DNA of 64,000 nucleotides. It comes from Rhodosporidiobolus odoratus (taxonomy: Eukaryota > Basidiomycota > Microbotryomycetes > Sporidiobolales > Sporidiobolaceae). The notes beneath the pieces are model-generated. The model worked only from the letters and a program-made list of their open reading frames with translations, had not been told where the DNA came from and searched no databases. The DNA is taken from assembly GCA_034387635.1 (NCBI GenBank), contig JAOANU010000006.1, forward strand, positions 558,001-622,000, written 5' to 3'. A program made the position numbers and the translations under genes. Positions 46,560-58,800 of the stretch are shown one piece after another (position 1 is the first letter of the stretch; every line of letters starts with the position of its first letter).

Positions 46560-47049
46560 CCATATCGATCACTTCTTTTTCCCCCTTGTGGCACCATCGA
46601 CACTTACGCACACCCTCTACTACTAGTAGTCTCCTAATTACCGTTCTCGTAGCCTACCTTCATATAGACTCTTGTGACCGTCGTAGCTTGTTTTTGTTCT
46701 CCTCCTTTCGCATATTTCCCTGCACTGCATGCTCTCTGCCTAGTGATTCCTTACAACACTACCTTGTGCTGCTGAGTAGCGCACAATGTGGCATGTGGAG
46801 TCAGCAAACAAGGCAATGTCGTCCGATCCGTTTCTTTCTCTGAGCCTTGTCGCGCTTTCGCCGTTCACTCGAGCCCTTCCAGAGCTTCACTGCGAGCAGA
46901 GGTGGAGAGAACCGGAAGCAAACTGAGCTTCCCAAGAGGCACGCTCGCAGGTAATGCCTGAAAAACCCGATTGACAACCGCAAAAAGGAACTGATAAACG
47001 ACAAATCTACCCAAAAAAAAAAAACAAGCGAACGCAGCGTAACGGGAAT
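46560..47049. other. Convergent intergenic region
   Basis: About 490 bases between two converging genes, with an A-run of 12 near 47013-47026. No other gene supported. Confidence 0.4.
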
Positions 47050-49267
47050 TTACCAAAGCACAAACAAAGCGAGCACAACGGCCACCAGGGCAACCCAACC
47101 ATCTCCCGCCTTGTTGACTACGGACGACGAAGCATATTCGCCCATCATTCCTCTGTTTGAGGAGTACTGATTCCCCGCTCCCGCTCCCGATCCTGCGGCA
47201 GCGGCTCCGATCCCCGCACCGGGAGCACTGTTGGCCATCATCCCTCCCGCGCTGGGCGCCGAGGAGTAGCCGTAAGCGTTGTTGTAGGCGGCTGGAGGAG
47301 AAGAGGGGGAAGGGCCAGTCGCCGGAACGGCCGACTTGTTCTGCCCTCCACCTTTGCAGGAGACGCCGCAGATGCTGGCGAGCGAGTCGGGGTGTGAGAG
47401 AGCTTCGTCCGAGGGGCAGGAGGAGGAGGGGATGGCGCTGTCGATTTTGCAGGATGAGGGGGAGAGAGTGGGTGGGGCGGGAGTAGAGGGGAAGGGGGAG
47501 GTAAAGGAGTTGGAGGCGACACCGCTGCGGGGACGGGGCGAAAGGGTCAGCGACTGGCACAGGGTTGTAGGATTCGAAGGAGGAAACGTACTAGTAGGTC
47601 AAGTGAGCAAGGGGGGAAGGGTCGGGGTAAGCGCCACTTAGTTGGTTCGAGGAGAGATCGCTGAGAAGGTCAAACATGGAAATCAGCTTCTGCTTAGTAT
47701 CGAGTGCTGGAAAGATGAAGAGGAACGTACAGCTTGATCAGATTCGCCGCAGCTTGCAGGTTGGCCACCGCCCCCTCAAGCCTGTTCCCCCTGACACTCA
47801 CGATTTGCGCCTGAGGCAAGGCGGCAAAGTCGGGCAAACTCCCGCTCAACCTGTTGTAATCAAGCACAACCTTGCTCAACCCCGGGTTGGCAGGCGCACC
47901 GATAGAGCCAAGCGGGCCTTCGAGGTAGTTCGAGGCGAGGTAGAGCGAAGAAAGGTTGCCGGCGTTGGGGAAGGCGAGCGGGGAGGAAGTCGGCAGGACG
48001 AAGGTGTTGTTGGTGAGATGGAGGTTGGTGATAGCGGGTGACTGAAGGAGAGAAGTAGGGAGAGGGCCGGAAAGCTGGTTCGATTCCAGGTAGACGGTTT
48101 TCAGGATGGGCGTCTGGGCGAAAAGGTCGGGGAGTTGACCGGTGAGAGCGTTGTCCGACATATTACTGCACAGAACCGGTACCAAAGTCAGTCTCGGCTG
48201 ATCCAAGAAGAGACCGGAGAAGCAAAAGGAACGTACAGCCTTCCGAGCGCTCCGAGGCCAAACACCCTCTGATCCAAGGGTCCATTCAACCCATTGTCCG
48301 CCAAGTCCAGCGCCGTCACCCTCCCGTTCGAGTTGCACTGGACTCCATAGTAGTTGCAGCACTTGCTTGCACCCGGCTGAGCTTGCGCCCACCCTTGGGT
48401 GTTGAGCCAAGCGGATCCGCCGAGGGAGACAAACAAGGCGTCGAGAATGGTGCAGTCGGTGGAAGCGTCACCGGAAGGAGGGGCAGTAGTCGAGTAAGTT
48501 GCGCCGGAGGGGGAAGCGTAGGTCGGGGCTGAAGGGGAAGCGCCCCAGGAGTCGGCGGCGGGAGAAGAGGAAGGATAGGGAGCCCACCAGCCAGAGGAGG
48601 TGGGAGAAGCGGCGGCGCCCCAGGCGGAAGAGGACGGAGACCAGCTGCCTGCAGCTGTGTTGGTGGCGCGGGGGTCGTCGAGGGAGGACCAGGAAGGAGG
48701 CGGTGAGGCGGAAGAGGCGTAGGCTTGCCACGCGGTTGGTGAGGCGGCCGGGGAAGAAGCGGAAGGCGACCACGACGTAGCTTTGGCGGTAGACGACCCC
48801 CCCTTGGATTTAGTAGTAGAGGAGGACCAGCCTTTCTTCGAGGACGAAGAAGAATCGTCTTCCTCGTCATCACTGTCACCACTGTCGTCGTCATCGCTCT
48901 CTTGCTCATCGTCTTCACTGTCGTCTTCTGCATCGTCATCCTTCCAGCTATCCTCAGGTGCCTCTCCGTAGTCCTTCTTCCTCTTCTGCAGCTTGACCTC
49001 CGTCTCCCTCATGTGCTGCCTCGCGAGCAACCTGGCATGGGCACCAACAGGTGCCGGAGGTCCATACGGAACGGTGTTGCGCTTGTCGAGATCGCCGGGA
49101 GGAGATGAGGAAAGGAGAGGCCGGGTTGAAGGGCGAGGAGGGGGAAGCGAGGCGGGACCGGAGAGAGGGAGAGCCGAGGCACAGTGAAAGGAAGCAAGGA
49201 TGTAGACGAGGGCGAGGAAGGTGATGAGATGGAAGCCGTGGAGGTGGGGCTGAGTGGTAGTCGACAT
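47050..49267 (-). CDS. Secreted, probably GPI-anchored leucine-rich-repeat protein
   Basis: About four exons on the minus strand. Start MSTTTQPHLHGFHLITFLAL followed by LVYILASFHCASA, a signal peptide. Next an acidic stretch (WKDDDAEDDSEDDEQESDDD) and a Ser/Pro/Trp-rich linker of about 130 residues. The LRR N-cap reads DCTILDALFVSLGGSAWLNT, KCCNYYGVQCNSNGRVTALD (Cys-cap). The repeats include LDLADNGLNGPLDQRVFGLG, NMSDNALTGQLPDLFAQTPI, LESNQLSGPLPTSLL, LASNYLEGPLGS and LDYNRLSGSLPDFAALP, plant-type LxxNxLxGxLP repeats. The C-terminus is Gly/Ala/Ser-rich and ends VNKAGDGWVALVAVVLALFV LW, a GPI-attachment signal. A cell-surface or wall adhesion/sensing role is inferred. Confidence 0.85.
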
Positions 49268-49688
49268 GTTGCGAAGTGAGCCAGTCGAGCACTGAAAGGT
49301 GAGGAAGGATGGAAAGAAAGAGAGTGCATGGCGAGGAAGGCTCTTATGCCGTACGACAGTGCAAGCCAGACAGAATACTATCAGCAGCAGGGAGCCAGGC
49401 AGAAATGAGAGAGCTGCTGAGGAGAGTGAGAAGGCTGGGAGGCGGGTCGGTTGAAAAGCAAATCGTTTGTGAGGCGAGGTGGAAATGTTGGTTCAGGAGC
49501 TGACGCATACTGTATGCACATGGAAGGCGTGTCAGCGGCGACGCTCGAGTGGAGAAATGGCTGCATGTGCGAGAATCATCGGAGAAAAGGCGCACCTCGT
49601 AACAATCCTATCCCGAAGCCGGCCGAGTGTACTCGTCACGTCATACATACTGAGGCAGTACGAAAGCAGCGTCCGTCAACACAGAGCG
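49268..49688. other. Region upstream of LRR gene
   Basis: About 420 bases between two minus-strand genes; no other gene supported. Confidence 0.35.
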
Positions 49689-50214
49689 TTAAACAGCACC
49701 CATAGTCGAAACCGCCAAGGTGCTTCCAGCGGATATAGGCATTTCTTCTTTTGGCGATCTCCTCGTCTCGACTCTCAAGCCTGCGCAGACGTACTCGTCG
49801 GTCAGCTGCCGATACGCCCTTACGAGCAAGTCCGAAACCTCCGCATCGAGACCCACACGCGGTTTCAAGGTTGACTTTTCGACCGCTGGGGGTTTTCAAC
49901 GGAGCGGAGACGTCGTCGCAGGTACGCCCAATTGAACCAAGCGCGCGGTGACTCAGCACTGGTGATACGACGTAGCGCACGTGAAAGCAGTAGGAAACAG
50001 GAAGTCAGGGCGCAGCTTTCATGCACGAGACGGGGGAGGGTAAGAACGCGCACCTGAAAGCAGCATCCACTTGCGGACCGTTCTGTCGGATCAGTCCCTT
50101 CGCGACGTCTGCCTGAGGTATGCGAAGGCTGCCTTCCTGTGTGAAGGAGAAGCAGCGACCGGAACGGTACGGGACGAGAGGTAGGGGATGCCTGAGGGTG
50201 TAGCGATCAGCCAT
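49689..50214 (-). CDS. Small hypothetical protein, exon structure uncertain
   Basis: A first exon from the ATG at 50214 encodes MADRYTLRHPLPLVPYRSGR followed by CFSFTQEGSLRIPQADVAKG and LIRQNGPQVDAAF, ending at a GTGCGC donor. A fitting second exon (about 49961-49880) reads SAESPRAWFNWAYLRRRLRS VENPQR, and a third gives AYRQLTDEYVCAGLRVETRR and ends in TLAVSTMGAV at a TAA (49689-49691). The joins keep frame, but the second donor (GTCGAA) is weak. About 130 residues, basic and helical in the middle. I do not recognise a family. Alternative joins exist, so treat the model as tentative. Confidence 0.4.
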
Positions 50215-50464
50215 TTGATTCAGTCCTTTCCTATGGTTGGCGAGTCACGACGAGTTGCATGGGACATGGGTCGAGAACGCCTGGCATGTCATCTAGGGAT
50301 TAGCGTAAGGACAAGACATGAAAAAGCGCACCTCGTCTCTCTTGACTGAACCCTTGCCCGCACGCCGATTTCCAGCCAGCTGTGAAAACGCTATCTAAAG
50401 ATACACAGTACAATCAAGGTAGTACAACCACGAGAATGGAGCGAAGCGACGGTGACAGATCACG

Positions 50465-51492
50465 TCACTTGGACTGGGAGAACAAGAACTGCATCGAGAG
50501 GGTTTTCGTATCCGGATCCCAGTGCTCCCAGGACATTCCTTCCGTACCTGCGGGGAGAGACGTTGAGCATACTGGAGAATCGGAAAGGCGGCTGAGACGC
50601 ACTGTCAATCTCCCTCGCCTGGATCTTGAACGAGATCGTTTGATATGGCTCTGCAGCGATCTGCAAGCGGAGAAGTGTCAGCGGCGAGTGAACCCGATGA
50701 GCTGTGGGTGATACTCGACGCACCAGCAAGTACTGCCAATTTCGGTCCGGTACCTCCTGCTTCTGCTCAAAGGCTGACATGAATCGGTGTCGCGGCTTGA
50801 GGCCCTCCTTGATTTCCGGGTAGTGGACTTGGAAGAGCAGGCCGAGTTGACCGGTGATGGGGTCTCGTACTTTGGTCACCTGCGGATCGACGACTCAGTC
50901 GCACTGCCAACAGAGCAGGGATTTGGGGAAGACAGACTTGATAACCGGGCGAGCCAATCTTGATGAACGTCTTTGTCTGAACCTGCTGTTTCTGTGCCGC
51001 CTGAGCCGCAAGTTGAGCCGCGTAATGACTCGGATCGTGCGCGTCTCGAGCAGCACGTCGAGCGAGGTTGGTCTGATGTTTCTTGCCCTGGGTGTGGGCG
51101 AGGTAGCTGCCTTCGTTGGTGTGGAGGGTCAGGCAGAGTCGACATTCGAGACCGCCGAGGTGGTTGCGAAGGATGTAGGGATCCTTGGCGAGGTCGATCG
51201 TCTCGAGCGCGAGCTTGCGAAGACGTTCTCGACGGTCGATCGCGGCTTCGTCGTTGCGAGCGACTCCACCACCTCCGAACTTTGATCCGACGCGGTTCTA
51301 AGGGTTATCGTAGGTGGAAGACAATGTCAGTCGGGTCTCGCCGCCACGTAACAAGAAGGGCAGTAAGATGGCGAAGAGCAGGAGAAAAGGCAGTTGAGGA
51401 AAAGGCGAGGCAGACTTGCCTGGTAGTCTGTGGGTGAGAACGGTTTGAGCGAGTCGACGTGGCAAGATAGGGAGTGGCATAGACATACCCAT
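50465..51492 (-). CDS. PRP11: Splicing factor 3A subunit 2 (Prp11)
   Basis: The body starts at 51297: NRVGSKFGGGGVARNDEAAI DRRERLRKLALETIDLAKDP. The C2H2 matrin-type zinc finger follows: GGLECRLCLTLHTNEGSYLA HTQGKKHQTNLARRAA. Then KTFIKIGSPGYQVTKVRDP, LFQVHYPEIKEGLKPRHRFM, SAFEQKQEVPDRNWQYLLV, AAEPYQTISFKIQAREID, and the end WEHWDPDTKTLSMQFLFSQS K. This is the SF3a core of the U2 snRNP, acting in the nucleus at branch-site recognition. The conserved N-terminus M-D-Y/F-Q is supplied by two tiny exons: ATGG at 51492-51489 and an 8-nt exon at 51427-51420, followed by an intron with a GC donor (CAG|GCAAGT, 51419-51298). No Pro-rich C-terminal heptad tail as in mammals, as usual for fungi. Confidence 0.94.
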
Positions 51493-52185
51493 GATGCCCT
51501 CAGGTACTACTGTTTTACAGGGTTGAACCGGGGAGGGTCAAGGCTATTTCGGAGGATTTGGTCGGGACGGGTGCAGCGACGACGGACGGCATGGACGCGG
51601 AGGAGAGGCGAGCGAGGTCAGAGTTCATGATCAGTGATGTGCTTGTTTCGGTGGGGCCTGTCTAGGCTTGCAGAGGCTGATGCGGGTGCAGGCGAATGAG
51701 GACGAATCGAGACGATGGGGCGTCGACAGGGTAGCGTGGACGGGGTTTGAAGAGAATGAGCGAGGCTTACATGTACTGCGAGGGGGGGTGCAATGGGCTT
51801 CAGAGAGCCGAGTAAAGGTCAATGTAATAAAAGACGAGGTTACAGTTGGTCTCATCACAACAATCTTATTTACAACGTCCCGCTTCTTCACGCCTGTCGA
51901 GCAAGCTGCTGTGGTCACCAGAGCACACGCAGACTCAGTTCGACATCCCCTACACGTCCTGCATTCGCCTCGCCTTGCCTCGCCTCGCCTCTCGCCTCGC
52001 CTCGCCACCTACGACGTCCGTCCTCCCCACTTCAAGTTGCACCTAGAAACACGCACTCAACTGCGCTAAACACCTGACACAACCCGCTCAACGCACCGTA
52101 ACACCCCTAGACACGCCGCTTCATCTCACCACAACCAACCCCAACTCAACCCGCCTCGACCCTCAGCAAACACGGACAGGAATGC
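51493..52185. other. Divergent region PRP11 / SUT-like gene, with CTCGC repeats
   Basis: About 690 bases. Includes a pentamer-like microsatellite (GCCTC/CTCGC units) at about 51965-52008. Presumably holds both promoters; the plus strand is pyrimidine/CA-rich just before 52186. Confidence 0.4.
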
Positions 52186-54835
52186 ATGACGGGACTAGCA
52201 GCCTACACCTCTAGCGCCCCAGCCCGTCACTCAAGGTGGGTCGGCAGGGCTGCCATCCTTCCCAATCGACCCCACGCTCCTCAATGGCTCAGATACCTCG
52301 CCCTCACCTCGTCCATGTGGGGACTTCAACTCGTCTGGAGCTGCGAAATGGCCCAGGCATCCCCTTTCCTCCTCTCGCTCGGAGTCAGCAAGAGTATGAT
52401 GTCGGTCGTCTTCCTCGCCGGACCCCTCTCGGGCCTCATCGTGCAGCCTCTGGTCGGCGTCTTTTCAGACTCGTGCAAGTCTCCCCTCGGAAGGCGAAGG
52501 CCCTTCATCATTGGCGGTGTACTGCTCACCAGCGTGGCTGTCATGATGCTTGGCTGGAGCAAGGAGATTGCGGGCATGTTTGCTGACGAGGGCGGAGTCG
52601 TCGTGCGTCCTTTAGCCCCATCTTCGCTGCTTTCTTCCTGACCACTCGCCTACGCAGTACCAGCGCCTTGCTATCGCCTGCGCCGTCGTCTCTGTCTACA
52701 TCATGTATGCTCGTCGCCCCTGCTCTGCAAACTGCACTCATCGTTTTTGATGCAGCGACTTCGCCGTCAACGTTGTAATGGCTATGGACCGGTCCCTTCT
52801 CGTCGACGTCGTCACGCCTGCTCAGCAGCCGGCTGCAAATGCTTGGGCATCTCGAATGTTTGGCTTCGGCGCCGTCTTTGGGTATTGGGTTGGCGGGATC
52901 GACCTTGTTTGGCTGACTGGAGGTTGGCTTGGCGGCGAGCAGCTCAAGGTTAGCCTCTTTTTCCGGACCACGTCTGCTCGCCCTTATCTGACACACCTTG
53001 ACACAGGTCCTCACCTTCTTCACCTCCTTTTTCCTCATCCTCACGCACGCCATCACCTGCGCAAGCGTGCAAGAGCGGGTCCTTATCTCGCGCGATGACG
53101 ACCGTTCTGGTGGCGGTCCCTTCGCCGCGCTCGAGGACATTTGGAACACGATTCGGACTCTGCCTAAGCCGATCCAACAGGTCTTCAACGTCCAGGTGCG
53201 GACGCAGTGCTGGCTCCATCCCGGTTTGAAAAGTCTGACTCGATGCTTATCCACCAGTTCACGGGCTGGATAGGCTGGTTTCCCGTTCTCTTCTTCAGCA
53301 CAACCTGGGTCGCCGAAATCTACGTCCGCACTCAATGGGGTGACGCTCAATCCGACCTCGCCTCCGCTCCTTCCGAAGTGCGCGATCGAGCAACTCGAGC
53401 AGGAACGCACGCAATGCTGTGGCACTCTATCGTGTCGCTTTCTACGTCGATCCTACTGCCGCCCTTGGTGGCGGGAGCGGGCGGGGAGGAATCGCAGCGA
53501 GGGCGGGATCGGTCGTATCGCTTCGATGGAGGCAATGGCGGGAGGTTGGAAGTGCTGAAGAAAATGATGCCCGCTTTGCCGCTGCAGTGGCTATCACTGC
53601 CGCTGCTGTGGACTTTTTCGAATGCGGTCTTTGCGACGCTTCTCTTCAGCACCTGGTTCGCGACCAGTGTGGGAGGGGCAAGCTTCGTCGTTGCAGCGGC
53701 AGGGTTCGCTTGGTCTGTGACAAATTGGGCGCCATTTGCTATCGTCAGTCTGTTCTCTGCGACTCCCCAAGTTTCCTCCGCGCTGACCAGATTCCTCCCG
53801 CACCCAGCTCGGCGATTTAATCCTTCGTCTCGGCCCTTCCTCTGCCTCAACGTCCCCAAACGGGTCCCACATCATGCTCCATCGCCCCTCTTCCGAACTC
53901 GAAGCTCTCTACAACCCTTCCCGGGAAAACATGCTCTCGCCCATCCCAGAAGAATCATCCGACTACGCCTCTTCCGCCGCCTCGTACCGCAAAACGCCCC
54001 GGCCTGGACAGGGGTCCTCCTCCCGTGCCGCTCCTCCAGGCTCGATTGGTCTCCCCGCCTCTGCCGCCTTCTTCTCCTCTTCTCAGTCTCCAGCCGGATC
54101 CTCCTCGACCGACGTTCCGTTCACGCCTACCACCACAACTTCCCACCGATCCTACTACTTCGACGCTACCTCCTCCCTACCTTCTTCCCGCGCCGAATCC
54201 TTCGCCGACTCATCCTCCGCTTCAGGAGGATCTCGAACCCCAACCCTAACCGCTTCACCCGAAGCTCCATCCTCTCGATACGCTTCACCCCAATCTCAAC
54301 GCTATGGACTGTCATCGCCTTCGTTGGCGCCGCAAAGGATGAGACAAGATTCAACGGCTTCGACAGCCTCAGCAGCTTCTTCGTTCGCGTACCCGCCTAA
54401 TCATGGATCGGCTGGGTTGGATCTACTCGGCGAACCTTTCTCTTCTTCTTCTTCGACTCGGGGTGCGGGGGTTGCAGCGCGTCAGTCGAGCGAGTACTTT
54501 GGCGCGGATCCTTATGCCTATAGACCTTATGGCATCGGCGCTAGCGCGGGAGCTGGAGGGGCCAGCACGAGTACCATCCAGCTTCCTCTGTCGTCAGCAG
54601 CAGCAGCAGCAGCAGCAGCAGCATCGGCTCGAATGGACGACAACGGCGATCAAACTCTGCAGATTCGACATTCGGATTCGTTTGATCTACCCGGGTCTGA
54701 ACGGGACACTTTCGAGCGTCATCGGGAGGGGGAGTATGAACTTGACCTGGAAGAAGCTAAGGGAGGCTCAAGGGGCGGAATGGGGAAACCGGAAACGCCG
54801 AGTACCATCAGAGCAGGTGGATTGGGCTTTGAAAG

Positions 54836-54871
<36 letters not shown>

Positions 54872-55626
54872 AGGGAGTGGAGGCGGAGGGAGGAGCAGGA
54901 CACCTAGAATTATCGTTGGAAGTGGGGAGGAGGGGAACGAGACCGAGGAATGGGAGGGAGAAGAACAAGAGGGGTTGAATGGCCACGGGTCGGGGGGAGC
55001 GCAGGCTGGTGGAGGAGATCAAACAGGAGTTATCCTTGGGTACGTCCAGTCTCGCTTTCTGTGCTGCCACTGGAACAAGCCACTTTCCCGCAAGTTCGCT
55101 CACACAATTCCCTCTGTGCTCTCCCTTTGGCAGCTGTCACAATATCTACCTCGTCCTACCTCAATTCCTCGTCACCGCCCTCTCTTCCGTCATCTTCGCC
55201 CTCCTAGCCCCACATCACTCGGTCCTTTCCGCCGGATCCCACCACGGCGCTGGCGTAACCACACCCAAAGACCCCGCCGGTACCTCTAATTCGACTACTC
55301 TCCTAGGCGAGGACGACGAGTACAGGACTATGAGGCTGGCGATGAGGGCGCTAGTGACCCTCGGTGAGGCAATGATGGAGAAACGACAGCAAGAGGAGGC
55401 GGATTTACCTGGGGCTGGAGAAGGAGGTTGGGATGCATTGGGCTTGATCTTCCGGTTCGTCTGGGCTCTTTCGTCAATCTGTCCGTCCTTGCTGATCCTC
55501 TCGCTTTGCAGATTGGGAGGTATCTCCGCCTGTGCGTCGACCTATGTCTGCTACAAGATGTGGCGAGATCAACAGCGCGCTCAGGAACGGCAACGAGCGG
55601 TCGGGAGAGGGTATCGGTTGGGGTAG
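52186..55626 (+). CDS. MFS sugar/H+ symporter of the SUT1/SLC45 type with giant cytosolic loop
   Basis: About eight exons; the start MTGLAAYTSSAPARHSRWVG precedes TM1 (WLRYLALTSSMWGLQLVWSC EMAQASPFLL). The MFS signature SDSCKSPLGRRRPFIIGG lies between TM2 and TM3. RSLLVDVVTPAQQPAANAWA is the matching motif of the SUT family, followed by FGFGAVFGYWVGGIDL and FTGWIGWFPVLFFSTTWVAE. TM10 ends WSVTNWAPFAI. A single exon (53808 to about 55040) then adds roughly 410 mostly disordered residues with two poly-Ala runs. The transporter resumes with HNIYLVLPQFLVTALSSVIF ALLAP. Fission yeast Sut1 and plant SUTs import maltose or sucrose with protons; the sugar here is not determinable. Final stop at 55624-55626. 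Confidence 0.88.
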
Positions 55627-55853
55627 TTGTGCGCGCACAAAAGTAGGGTAAAATAGCGCGCTCAAGTTGCTGTACATCCGCGGTCTGTTTAGCATGTTGC
55701 AGCAAGACACTTTCATTGGTCACTTCAGCTTCCTGAGCGCCTCGCATCGAGGGAAATGCAGTTGAAAAGGACCAGACACGAATTGCACAAGGAGAGAAAG
55801 AACATACAACACCAGAAGATCCGTAAAGAAAGGGAAAGAAACCCGAAAACCAT

Positions 55854-58800
55854 CTAGTGCTGACCGTTGCGCCTGCGTCCACCACTCTTGATCCGGTTGA
55901 CGTGGTTCCTCAACTTGGCACTCTTGCGTTGAAGCGACGCACGGCCCTTGCTGACGACGTCGCGACTGTGGGCAATCATGAGGAAGTTCTGTAAAGGAGA
56001 GAGAACGAGTGAGTAAGATTGCGTATTGAGAAATAGGAGAGGAAAGGGTGGCAGAAGTACCTTCTTGCGAGCCTTCTCGGCGTTGGTAGTCGAGTGGGCC
56101 TTGGAGTCGAGCTTCTTGTGCTTGTGACTGCCGAAGTTTTCGCGGTCGGCGCGGCCCTCCGCAATCTATGTGTGCGTGCAACGAGAGTAGAAGTGGGGGG
56201 AGGGTGAGCTGGGTGTAGCAGAGGGCACAGGGAGGGGACTGAGAGAAGACATACGGAAGCCAGCCTGTCCTCGTACGAAGCCTTCTTCTTGGCCACGGCG
56301 CCGAGAATGTCGCCCTCCTGCAGGAAAGCGTCGGAGGATTCGCCGTGGTTGGCCTTGCGAGCGGCGGCCAGAGCGGCGAGTTTGCGCCTGGCTTGAGCAC
56401 CTCCGCCGTTCTTGGCTTCTTCCTCGGCAGCTTCGGTTTGTAGCTCGTTGATCTTGGCAAAGTCGGCGGGGGTCAGAATCTGTAGATTCGAGAAGAAGGC
56501 AGACAGAGAGGGTAATCGGTTATTGTCAATGTGGCATGCTGAAATCGGGAGGAAGCAACGCACCTTGGTCATTGCGATCTCGGCAAAGGTAGTGCCAGCG
56601 AGTTCCTTGTTCGCCCTCGTCAAGCTCATCTCGTCCTGTTCCTCCTCCGTCCGTACTCGTGGCTTGGCAGGTTCGTCCTCGTCTTCCTCCTCTTCTTCGT
56701 CCGATCCTGACTCATCGTCCGCCTCAGACTCGTCCTCGCTGTCATCGTTGAACTTGATCACATCGTCCTTCGTACCCGCAACCTCGACGACCTTGCCCTT
56801 ACCCTTTGAAGCAGCCACAGAAACCTCCCCTCCCTCCTCTTCCTCCTCGTCGACATCATCCAGCTTCTTCCCTTTACCCTTACCCTTGAACTTGCTCCTT
56901 GCCTCCTTCGCCTCAATCTTCCTCTTCTTCCTCGCCTTGTCCTCCTCATCGTCATCCGAGTCCGAAATCTCCAAGTCCGAACCGTCATCCTCAACATTGA
57001 TCCAGCCTCCCGAAGAGTCGGATTCCGACCCAGACTCGACGTCCCAGCCGTTCCAACCAGCTTCATCGTCATCCTCGTCTCCATCGCCAGCTTCTCCGTC
57101 TTCTTTCGCCGCGGCTTGCTCGGCGAGATGCTTCGCAAAGAGCTGTACGACCAAAGGAAGCGAGGAAACAAGACGAGCGTGAGCTCGCAGAACGGGCTGA
57201 ACGAAACCTCCAGGAAGAGTCAAAAGGAAGAAGGCAAACGTACGTCGAGACCCTGAATCCCCCGTACCGTATCCCGATCCTCTCCAAACTTGAGCGCCTT
57301 CTTCCCCTCGTCCGCCCCTTCAACGACCATCTCGGCATCCTGTACCTCACCCTTGCGTTCCGCCTGCATGGCCAAACTAGCCACCTTACCCCTCTCCCTC
57401 CGCTTCAACATATTGGGGTCCACCTCCCTGTAAAGCTGCAACAACCCCCTCGCAGAAACCATGACGCCCTTGTCCTTGGACTTTCGGTACTCGACCAGGT
57501 CTTCGAGGAGGTCAGGCGACATGGCCAGAGGTTGACGACGACAAATTTCGGTGATGGCGTTGAGACCGGCCGAGTTGACCTCGGGCGCGACACCAGAGTG
57601 AACAAACTCGTGAGCGAGTTTGCGAAGGACGGGGTAGAGAGGGTCGTCTTGCTCGATCGAGGCTTGGTCGTACTCGTCTTCTTCGTTGTGGTGACCTGCC
57701 GGAATCTGGTCGTGAATAGATTGGGCGAGGGCGACGAGGATTTGAGTGATTTGCAATTGATGGTGGGTTAGGTATTTGAGGATGTAGGAATAGAAAGCGG
57801 GAACGGTAAGCTTGAAGGTACCGCACACGCGACCGAACAGTTGCATGATGAGGACTTTGTGCTCGAGCGTGTAGGCTTTGTCGTACTTGGCAAGTTGCTC
57901 GTAGAGCCGCTCTCCAAAAGTGTAGGCATCGTCGAGTTGCTGAAGGGCGGAAAAGTTGGTCTGCGGCTCCTTCGCGGCCTGCTCCTTGGCCCGACGCTTG
58001 GCGTTCGCACTCTTGATCTCCTTCTTCGCACGACGATCCGACGACTTGCGCTTCTTGTTGATCTCCTGCTTGTGCTTGACCTGACGAATGTCGGGACCTT
58101 CGTCCTCTTCCTCGTCCGAATCGAGCGTGCCATCCGGTCCATTCGCATCCGGGGTGACGAGGAAGAAGTGCATCGCCGCGCTCTGAACCTTGGTATCGGG
58201 GTGGAAGCACGCCCTGGCGACCACCTTGACACACATCTTGTCTCCCTTCCAGACGTTCTTCCTCCACAGCTCGGCGGCGATCTTGACCGCCCACATGGCT
58301 TCCCGTCCGCCTACGACTTTGCCATTCTTGCCCGTCGAGGCTCCACGGCGGGAGGCCTTGACTCCGGTCCCGAGTCGCTCGTTCTCGGCGGTGATACCGC
58401 GTTCAATCATGGCCATCAAGAGACCTTGAACCATGCTGTTGAGCTTGTTGTTCTTGGACTTGAGGTTGGCGTTCTTGATGTCGCCGATGATGGTTTTGAG
58501 GATGAAGGAGCGAAGGTTAGGCGAAGTGGTGATGGAAAGGAGCGGGAAGAGGGTCTTGAGGAGTCTGTTCAAGCACAGGAAAGAGAAGTCGACGAGTAAG
58601 CCCACGCAAGGGCGACAAGTAAAGGGATAGGAAGAACAACGCACTCGACCCCGGTGAGAACATCCCTTCGCCTGAGCAAGACGAGGCCCTGCATCATGGT
58701 CTTCCTCGTCTCGGGACCTAGCTGAACGCCCCCTCCGCTGATGCCGCTGCTGGCGCCAGCGGGACCGGCTGCGGTGCTGGCCGCCGAGGTGGAAGCGGTA

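Noticed and set aside
51965..52010. CTCGC repeats as a possible telomeric or centromeric signal
   Set aside because: Short, imperfect microsatellite in a promoter; not a telomere repeat.
56412..57182. 256-codon Ser-rich plus-strand frame
   Set aside because: Antisense of the Asp/Glu/Lys-rich part of SDA1, where GAG/GAC/AAG codons read in reverse as Ser/Leu/Phe.
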